From contig CBHTSZ010000003.1 of the NCBI GenBank assembly GCA_966095765.1, positions 1 through 64,000 on the forward strand: DNA of 64,000 nucleotides, in the 5' to 3' direction. The notes under the pieces are model-generated. The model ran no database searches, was not told the origin of the DNA, and worked only from the letters and a program-made list of their open reading frames with translations. Both the position numbers and the translations under genes were made by a program. Positions 58,546 through 64,000 of the stretch are shown here, in pieces (positions within the stretch are counted from its first letter, which is position 1; each line of letters begins with the position of its first letter). The stretch comes from CBHTSZ01 sp966095765 (GTDB lineage: Bacteria; Patescibacteriota; Saccharimonadia; Saccharimonadales; Saccharimonadaceae).

Positions 58546-58574
58546 AGTATACCGCCAAACGAAGGGAAGCGCAA
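58546..58574 (-). promoter_or_regulatory. nusA promoter
   Basis: -35 TTGCGC (58569-58574), 17 bases, -10 TATACT (58546-58551) on the minus strand. Confidence 0.7.
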
Positions 58575-58592
58575 CTTGTTACAATAGTATAT

Positions 58593-61112
58593 ATGCAAAC
58601 AGTACCCCGACTCCATGAATCGTTCCAACCCTCACACTACGACCTGACGCTCACGCTCAACCGAACGCAGCGAACATTTAGCGGATCCGTCACCGTGACC
58701 GGCAACCGGACACCAGGCAACTCTATCGCGCTCCATGCAAAAGATTTAAACATTACGAACGTCGCAGTAAACGAAGAACCGGCCGCATTTACGGTCGATG
58801 CATCCGCCGACACTCTCACTATCGACGCCAGTAACATCACAGATGAAGTACGTCTGAGCGTTGACTTCAATGGCACCATTACCGATGCGATGCATGGTCT
58901 CTACCCTTGTTACTACGACGTTGACGGTGAAAAGAAAGAGCTCCTTGCCACACAGTTTGAATCTCACCATGCTCGTGAAGTCTTTCCATGCGTCGACGAA
59001 CCGGAAGCAAAGGCAACCTTTGACCTGACGCTTAACACTGAAGATGGCGTTGAGGTACTGTCAAACATGCCAGTGCTTGAGCAAACTAACAGCGACCTCG
59101 GTCTCCACACGAGCTTCGAAACGACTCCACGCATGAGTACCTATCTGCTTGCTTTCGTCGTTGGTGACCTCCAAAAACAATCAGGAACAACGAAGAGCGG
59201 TGTCGAGGTTAATGTCTGGGCGACCAAAGCACAGCCAGCCGAAAGCCTTGCTTTCCCGCTCGAAGTTGCCATTGGTTCGATCGATTTCTTCGATGAATAC
59301 TTCGGTGTTGCCTATCCGCTGCCAAAGGCCGACCATGTCGCGCTGCCAGACTTTAGCAGTGGCGCCATGGAAAACTGGGGACTTATCACCTATCGTGAGA
59401 TTGCCCTGCTCGTCGACCAAAACTCATCGGTTAGTATGCGCGAATATGTTGCGACTGTAATCGCCCACGAAACGAGCCACCAGTGGTTCGGCAACCTTGT
59501 GACCATGCAGTGGTGGGACGACCTCTGGCTCAATGAGAGCTTCGCGACCATCATGGAGTACGTCGCCGTCGACGCCCTCTACCCGGCTTGGCAAACCTGG
59601 AACACCTTTGCATCCCAGGAGACACTCTCGGCACTGCGACGCGACCAGCTCGCCGGCGTCCAAGCTGTGAAAGCCGAGGTTAACCATCCGGACGAAATTA
59701 GCACGCTCTTTGACCCATCTATCGTATACGCCAAAGGAGCACGCTTGCTCAAGATGCTCCGTAGCTACATCGGCGATGACGCCTTCCGTAGCGGCTTACA
59801 GTCCTACTTCAAAGAACATGCCTATGGAAATACGGTTGGTTCCGATCTATGGCAGGCTTTTTCTGCCAGCTCGGGTAAAGATATCGAGGCCTTCATGGAC
59901 TCCTGGATCTCGCAATCCGGCTTCCCGCTTGTACAAGTCACCTCAACGCCAACTGGCTACAAACTAACCCAGGAGCGCTTTGTGCTCGGCGACACCGACA
60001 CAACGAGCCTCTGGCCGATTCCATTGTTTGCGTCCAGCTCTGATTTTCCGGAGCTTCTCGCAGATAGGACGATGTCGTTCGAGGCTGAGCACACGTTGCC
60101 GCTTCTCAACCGCGATAACGACGCGCATTTCGTCTCCCAGTACGACGATGCTGGGTGGCACTTTATCCTCGAAGCCCTTAAAAACAACGAGCTCGGCCCG
60201 GTTGCTCGGCTCTCACTTCTGCATGAGACCAGCCTGCTTGCTCGTGGCGGCAAAACCCCGACAGCTACCCTTCTGCCCCTTCTTGCAGCTTATGCAAACG
60301 AAGACAGCGAGCCAGTCTGGAATATCATCAGCATGGTAATCGGAGACATAAAACGCTTCGTCGAAGACGATGAAGAATCAGAAAGGCTGCTTAAGGCTCT
60401 CGTCGTACGTACGGCACTTGGACTCTACGAAAAGTTAGGGTTCGAACAGATCGAAGGTGAGCCCGAACAGGACACCAAGCTTCGCGCTACCGTACTGGGA
60501 CTACTCAGCTACGGCGAGCACAAAGAAGTCATTGATCGCTGTCTCGATACGTTCCATGAAACCGATGATGTTCAGACCCTACCGAGTGAGATTCGGGGTA
60601 TCATCTTTTCTGTCGCTGCCAAACACGGTACAGTTGATGACTTTGAGCGACTCCTTAAACTTCACGAGACAACCGTCAATGCTGAGCTTCGCGACGACGT
60701 CACGTCTGGACTTTGCTCAACCCGGGATGACAAGCAGATCACAGTGCTTCTTAGCCGGCTCACGAACAATGAACTCGTGAAGCGCCAAGACCTTTTCCGT
60801 TGGTATATCTACCTGCTCCGCAACCGTTACGCACGTGAACAAACCTGGCAATGGATGGTCGACAGCTGGTCATGGATCGAAGAAACGTTCAAGGGCGACA
60901 AAAGCTATGACGATTTTGCGCGCTATAGCGCAAACGTACTAGCAACTCGCAAGTGGCTCGAAGCTTACAACGCATTCTTTGAACCGATGAGCAATCAGAC
61001 AGCACTGAAGCGCGCTATCGAGATCGGTAAAGTTGAGATCGAGAGTCGCGTTGAGTGGCTCGAACGCGACATGGAATCAGTTCGCACTACACTTGCTCAA
61101 GAAACTGCGTAA
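58593..61112 (+). CDS. M1-family metallo-aminopeptidase
   Basis: A zinc aminopeptidase of the PepN/APN-ERAP type, which removes N-terminal residues from peptides. The 839 residues show GAMEN at about 257-261 (substrate N-terminus binding) and HETSH at 292-296 with a Glu 19 residues later (NESFAT, about 315), the full HExxH-x18-E zinc site. An ERAP1-like C-terminal helical domain covers about 500-830. There is no signal peptide, so it is probably cytoplasmic and used on imported peptides. The -10 TACAAT lies 7 bases before the ATG: leaderless. Its 3' end overlaps the convergent rnhB by 26 bases. Confidence 0.94.
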   Translation: MQTVPRLHESFQPSHYDLTLTLNRTQRTFSGSVTVTGNRTPGNSIALHAKDLNITNVAVNEEPAAFTVDASADTLTIDASNITDEVRLSVDFNGTITDAMHGLYPCYYDVDGEKKELLATQFESHHAREVFPCVDEPEAKATFDLTLNTEDGVEVLSNMPVLEQTNSDLGLHTSFETTPRMSTYLLAFVVGDLQKQSGTTKSGVEVNVWATKAQPAESLAFPLEVAIGSIDFFDEYFGVAYPLPKADHVALPDFSSGAMENWGLITYREIALLVDQNSSVSMREYVATVIAHETSHQWFGNLVTMQWWDDLWLNESFATIMEYVAVDALYPAWQTWNTFASQETLSALRRDQLAGVQAVKAEVNHPDEISTLFDPSIVYAKGARLLKMLRSYIGDDAFRSGLQSYFKEHAYGNTVGSDLWQAFSASSGKDIEAFMDSWISQSGFPLVQVTSTPTGYKLTQERFVLGDTDTTSLWPIPLFASSSDFPELLADRTMSFEAEHTLPLLNRDNDAHFVSQYDDAGWHFILEALKNNELGPVARLSLLHETSLLARGGKTPTATLLPLLAAYANEDSEPVWNIISMVIGDIKRFVEDDEESERLLKALVVRTALGLYEKLGFEQIEGEPEQDTKLRATVLGLLSYGEHKEVIDRCLDTFHETDDVQTLPSEIRGIIFSVAAKHGTVDDFERLLKLHETTVNAELRDDVTSGLCSTRDDKQITVLLSRLTNNELVKRQDLFRWYIYLLRNRYAREQTWQWMVDSWSWIEETFKGDKSYDDFARYSANVLATRKWLEAYNAFFEPMSNQTALKRAIEIGKVEIESRVEWLERDMESVRTTLAQETA

Positions 61113-62019
61113 TCTCAAAGGCAGGTCCTGTCACCTCTATTACTGATAGCCGTGAGTCCCTGTCACCGTTTCGTTGCATCCAGAGCCTGGCAGCGCGTTC
61201 CATGTGTCTCAATTTGGTCGGGGTAATGGCCGCGATACCGCCGCCTTGGTTATGGTTTTTGCGATATTTTACCTCGATGAAATATACCACTTCGTCCTTT
61301 TCGGCGATAATATCAACTTCACCTGCCTTTACGCGCCAGTTGCGCTCACATATTCGATACCCGGCTTTTTCTAAGTATCGTGAGGCCGCATCCTCACCAG
61401 CCGCACCAGTCGTGGTCTCACGAACCTTTCCAGGTACAGGCCGCGCAACTACTGAGTCAGTGTACTTTGCAAGCGGCGCAAAGGAGAGCCGATGTAGCGG
61501 CGTTACACCAAGCTTTTCGATAGCCGCACGGTGCGCTGCGGTTCCGTAGCCAGCATGAGAGCCAAAACCATACCCTGGAAACACCTCGTCCTGCTCGGCC
61601 ATATACGCATCGCGAGCGACTTTCGCAACGATACTTGCCGCACTAACGCTTGGCACTAGCAAGTCAGCTTTTGCCATAGTCGTCACAAACGGACCTTTGC
61701 CGGTATCCTTTAAGAAATTGATCGTACCATCGAGGATGATCTGTTGATACGGCACTGTTATCTGCTCAAGAGCGCGACGGCAAGCGAGCATGAGTGCCGC
61801 ACTCATACCGATTTCATCAAGTTCGTTTGCACTCACCCACCCCAGACCCACGGCTGTTGCTTTTTCATACACCTCTGCAGCGAGCGCTTCTCGTCGTTTC
61901 TTGGTCAGTTTTTTACTGTCAGTAAGGCCATCGATATCCGCGTCACCAAGCACCACTGCCCCAAAGACAAGTGGTCCCGCCCACGGACCTCGACCAACTT
62001 CATCGATACCGACTATCAT
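61087..62019 (-). CDS. rnhB: RNase HII fused to YraN/UPF0102 nuclease-like domain
   Basis: Residues 1-195 are RNase HII, which cuts RNA in RNA-DNA hybrids: GIDEVGRGPWAGPLV near 4 (first catalytic acids), DGLTDSKKL near 29, and GSHAGYGTAAHR near 164. After a short linker, residues 205-310 are a YraN/UPF0102 domain of the PD-(D/E)xK type: GEDAASRYLEKAGYRI, then GEVDIIAEKDEVVYFIEVKYR with the Asp/Glu-Val-Lys core. In most bacteria these are neighbouring but separate genes. The -10 TACACT lies 7 bases before the ATG. Confidence 0.93.
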   Translation of the reverse strand: MIVGIDEVGRGPWAGPLVFGAVVLGDADIDGLTDSKKLTKKRREALAAEVYEKATAVGLGWVSANELDEIGMSAALMLACRRALEQITVPYQQIILDGTINFLKDTGKGPFVTTMAKADLLVPSVSAASIVAKVARDAYMAEQDEVFPGYGFGSHAGYGTAAHRAAIEKLGVTPLHRLSFAPLAKYTDSVVARPVPGKVRETTTGAAGEDAASRYLEKAGYRICERNWRVKAGEVDIIAEKDEVVYFIEVKYRKNHNQGGGIAAITPTKLRHMERAARLWMQRNGDRDSRLSVIEVTGPAFEITQFLEQV

Positions 62020-62054
62020 ACGTACCAGTGTAATCTACTGCGCATAGGGAAAAG

Positions 62055-62086
62055 AAAAACTCCTACCGAGCGGTAGGAGTTTTTTA
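62055..62086. terminator. terminator after rplS
   Basis: ACTCCTACCG/CGGTAGGAGT hairpin, flanked by A and T runs on both strands. Confidence 0.88.
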
Positions 62087-62104
62087 GTAAGCGCCGACCT
62101 AATG

Positions 62105-62626
62105 TTAGGCGTTTTCTTTGTGAGCAGCTTCAACGGCGGCAGCTTTAGCTTCGAGCTCTGCGTCAGCTTCTGCCTTCTTTGCAGCTTCTGCTTCAGCAGC
62201 CTTTGCAGTCTCTTCTTTGAGCTTAGCTTCTTCAGCTTCTGCGGCGCGGTCACGAACATCATTGACTGCTTCGCGGTCGAAATTAACGGCAGCGAGACGG
62301 GCACTCTTACCAGCGCGGCCACGGAGGTAGCTGAGGTAGTTGCGACGGACCTTAGAGCGCTTCGTAACTTCAACTTTCAGGACGAGCGGACTGTGGAGCA
62401 GGAAGCTCTTCTCAACACCGACACCACTTGCGATCTTACGAACGGTGATACGGCTCGTTAAGCTCTGCTTGCGGTCACAACGAATAACGACGCCTTCAAA
62501 AATCTGGGTTCGCTCTTTGTTACCTTCTTTAATCTTCTGGTGCACACGAACGGTGTCGCCTGAACGGACGTCGACGACCTTGTTCTTCATGTGCTGCTGG
62601 TTGACTTTCTGGATTAGTTCAAACAT
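62105..62626 (-). CDS. rplS: 50S ribosomal protein L19 (bL19)
   Basis: L19 lies at the subunit interface of the 50S subunit. The core (about 1-112) contains GDTVRVHQKIKEGNKERTQIFEGVVI and VEVTKRSKVRRNYLSYLRGRAGKSAR. The last 55-60 residues are an Ala/Glu/Lys-rich, probably helical tail not present in most bL19 proteins. It is monocistronic with a terminator; trmD and rimM, its usual partners, are not adjacent. Confidence 0.96.
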   Translation of the reverse strand: MFELIQKVNQQHMKNKVVDVRSGDTVRVHQKIKEGNKERTQIFEGVVIRCDRKQSLTSRITVRKIASGVGVEKSFLLHSPLVLKVEVTKRSKVRRNYLSYLRGRAGKSARLAAVNFDREAVNDVRDRAAEAEEAKLKEETAKAAEAEAAKKAEADAELEAKAAAVEAAHKENA

Positions 62627-62713
62627 CTCTCGTGCTCACTTAGTTTTTATAATGACAATCAACCAATGACTATAGCACAAAATCAGAGGAAATAAAAGGG
62701 GTATACTAGAGGA

Positions 62714-63847
62714 ATGGATTACGACCAAAAAGCCCTAGAGGCGCACAAGACCCATCGAGGCAAAATCTCTACCCAACTTCGAGATACATCTGAGCTCACC
62801 AAAGACAAGCTAAGCATCTACTACACCCCTGGTGTTGCCGCTGTTAGCCGAGCGATCGCCGACGACCCAAGCCTTCTTCCGACATACACATGGACGAACA
62901 ATCTCGTTGCTGTCATCTCAGATGGTTCTGCTGTACTCGGCCTAGGAAACATCGGTCCACGCGGATCAATGCCTGTCATGGAAGGCAAGGCACTCCTCTT
63001 TAAACAGTTTGCTGATATCGACTCAGTACCCATCACACTTGACGTTCATAGCGCAGACGAGATCGTAAGCGTTGTAAAGGCTATCGCCCCGAGCTTCGGC
63101 GCGATCAATCTCGAGGATATCGCCGCCCCTATCTGCTTTGAGGTTGAAGACCGGCTAAAAGCAGAGCTCGATATCCCTGTTTTTCACGACGACCAGCATG
63201 GTACAGCCGTTGTTGTCCTTGCTGGACTCATCAATGCGATGAAAGTTACCGGCAAATCTCTCGCTGATTGCAAGATCGTCACGATCGGCGCAGGTGCAGC
63301 AGGTACTGCCATCATGAAACTTCTCCATAAATACGGTGCTGGTTCGATCGTCGCTGTCGACTCACGCGGCATAATCGGCGACATGCGCGATGATCTTAAC
63401 GACGAAAAGAAGGCACTCCTGCCATACCTTGATACCTCACAGTCGGGTTCGCTCGATGACGCGATAGCTGACGCAGACATATTTATTGGTGTCTCAAAAC
63501 CAGGACTGCTCACGCAAGAGATGGTACGCAAGATGGCGCAAGACCCGATTATCTTTGCGCTCTCAAACCCAACTCCAGAGATCATGCCGGACGAAGCACG
63601 TGCTGCTGGTGCGGCCGTTATCGCCACCGGACGAAGCGATTTTCCAAATCAAGTCAACAACGCCATCGCCTTCCCGGGTATCTTCCGTGGTGCGCTCGAC
63701 AATGGCGTCAAACAAATCACCGATGAGCACAAAATCGCCGCAGCGGAAACTATTGCCAGCCTCATCGAAAACCCAAGTGCAGACGAAATCATCCCGAGCG
63801 TCTTTGACGAACGGCTCGTGCCTGCGATCGCAAAAGTAATTACGTAG
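62714..63847 (+). CDS. malic enzyme (malate dehydrogenase, decarboxylating)
   Basis: Converts malate to pyruvate and CO2 with NAD(P)+. The 377 residues show YTPGVAAVSRAIADD near 37, SDGSAVLGLGNIGPRGSMPV near 75, the metal-site NLEDIAAP and FHDDQHGTAVV near 155-165, and a Rossmann GAGAAGTAIMKLL near 193. It is of the short, bacterial MaeB/SfcA-like type without a phosphotransacetylase domain. The -10 TATACT is exactly 6 bases before the ATG, giving a leaderless mRNA. In an organism with reduced central metabolism it could supply pyruvate or NAD(P)H. Confidence 0.94.
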   Translation: MDYDQKALEAHKTHRGKISTQLRDTSELTKDKLSIYYTPGVAAVSRAIADDPSLLPTYTWTNNLVAVISDGSAVLGLGNIGPRGSMPVMEGKALLFKQFADIDSVPITLDVHSADEIVSVVKAIAPSFGAINLEDIAAPICFEVEDRLKAELDIPVFHDDQHGTAVVVLAGLINAMKVTGKSLADCKIVTIGAGAAGTAIMKLLHKYGAGSIVAVDSRGIIGDMRDDLNDEKKALLPYLDTSQSGSLDDAIADADIFIGVSKPGLLTQEMVRKMAQDPIIFALSNPTPEIMPDEARAAGAAVIATGRSDFPNQVNNAIAFPGIFRGALDNGVKQITDEHKIAAAETIASLIENPSADEIIPSVFDERLVPAIAKVIT

Positions 63848-63849
63848 TC

Positions 63850-64000
63850 TTAGATAACTCGGTTGACTTCTTCGATAGTCGTTTCGCCCCGAAGCGCCTT
63901 GAGCAAGCCGTCGTGAAGCATCGTCATCATACCGTCACTAATGGCAGTGCGCTCGATTTCGGCAACGTTGATATCTTTCATCTCGCCACGGAGCATCTTT
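63850..64000 (-). CDS. GspE/PilB-type secretion or pilus ATPase, C-terminal end (partial)
   Basis: Only the last 49 codons are inside the window (KMLRGEMKDINVAEIERTAI then SDGMMTMLHDGLLKALRGET and TTIEEVNRVI). The pattern D(G)MxTLxxDGxxKxxxGxTTxEEVxRV is the typical C-terminus of type IV pilus assembly ATPases (PilB) and GspE. Type IV pili are common in Saccharibacteria. It is convergent with the malic enzyme gene, 2 bases apart; the rest lies beyond the right edge. Confidence 0.7.
   Translation of the reverse strand, partial: KMLRGEMKDINVAEIERTAISDGMMTMLHDGLLKALRGETTIEEVNRVI

Overview
This window looks like a core chromosomal segment of a Patescibacteria/CPR bacterium, most likely Candidatus Saccharibacteria (TM7). 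The reasons are the ribosomal and RNA polymerase protein sequences, the lack of rpmD (uL30) between rpsE and rplO, the standard genetic code (UGA is used as a stop), the tight gene packing and the many conserved small membrane proteins of unknown function. The lineage call is inference from sequence style; no database search was made.

Layout. Almost the entire left part lies on the minus strand and is the bacterial rpoBC-str-S10-spc-alpha gene string. Read 5' to 3' it runs rpoB-rpoC (38288 to 31114), rpsL-rpsG-fusA (29979 to 26975), tuf (25393), rpsJ (21740), rplC-D-W-B-rpsS-rplV-rpsC-rplP-rpmC-rpsQ-rplN-X-E-rpsN-H-rplF-R-rpsE-rplO (16572 to 7970), secY (7423), then infA-rpmJ-rpsM-K-D-rpoA-rplQ-rplM-rpsI (4142 to 120). 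The gene order is ancestral, but the string is interrupted at several normally tight junctions (rpoC|rpsL, tuf|rpsJ, rpsJ|rplC, rplO|secY, secY|infA). The interrupting DNA is mostly small, visibly GC-richer genes that carry their own consensus promoter (often TTGACA-N17-TATAAT type), a strong Shine-Dalgarno sequence and a hairpin terminator. A second block, 16.7-24.2 kb, holds several such cassettes together with a VanY-like peptidase, a DUF3152-type metalloprotease and a YtxH protein.

The right half (38.5-64 kb) is general housekeeping: clpP and clpC (both under CIRCE/HrcA-type operators), tig, hisS, a SpoU-type RNA methyltransferase, tRNA-Leu(UAG), rsmD, recG, tyrS, a class A penicillin-binding protein, a PIN-TRAM protein, radA, nusA, an M1 aminopeptidase, an RNase HII-YraN fusion, rplS, malic enzyme and the end of a GspE/PilB-type ATPase.

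Most unusual points: (1) a 64-residue gene at 22291-22485 with a canonical prokaryotic ubiquitin-like protein (Pup) C-terminus ending Gly-Gly-Gln, inside a cluster of GC-rich cassettes; (2) a complete type III hammerhead ribozyme at 21316-21375 in the 3' region of another cassette; (3) two contrasting expression styles, namely native genes whose -10 box lies 6-8 bases before the ATG (leaderless mRNAs) versus cassettes with long leaders and strong ribosome binding sites; (4) an EF-G whose guanine-specificity motif reads NKIN instead of NKxD; (5) loss of zinc-ligand cysteines in RpoC, L36, S14 and S4. Because Saccharibacteria live on Actinobacteria, a GC-rich Pup-like protein and other actinobacteria-flavoured proteins may reflect the host relationship; this is a hypothesis only.
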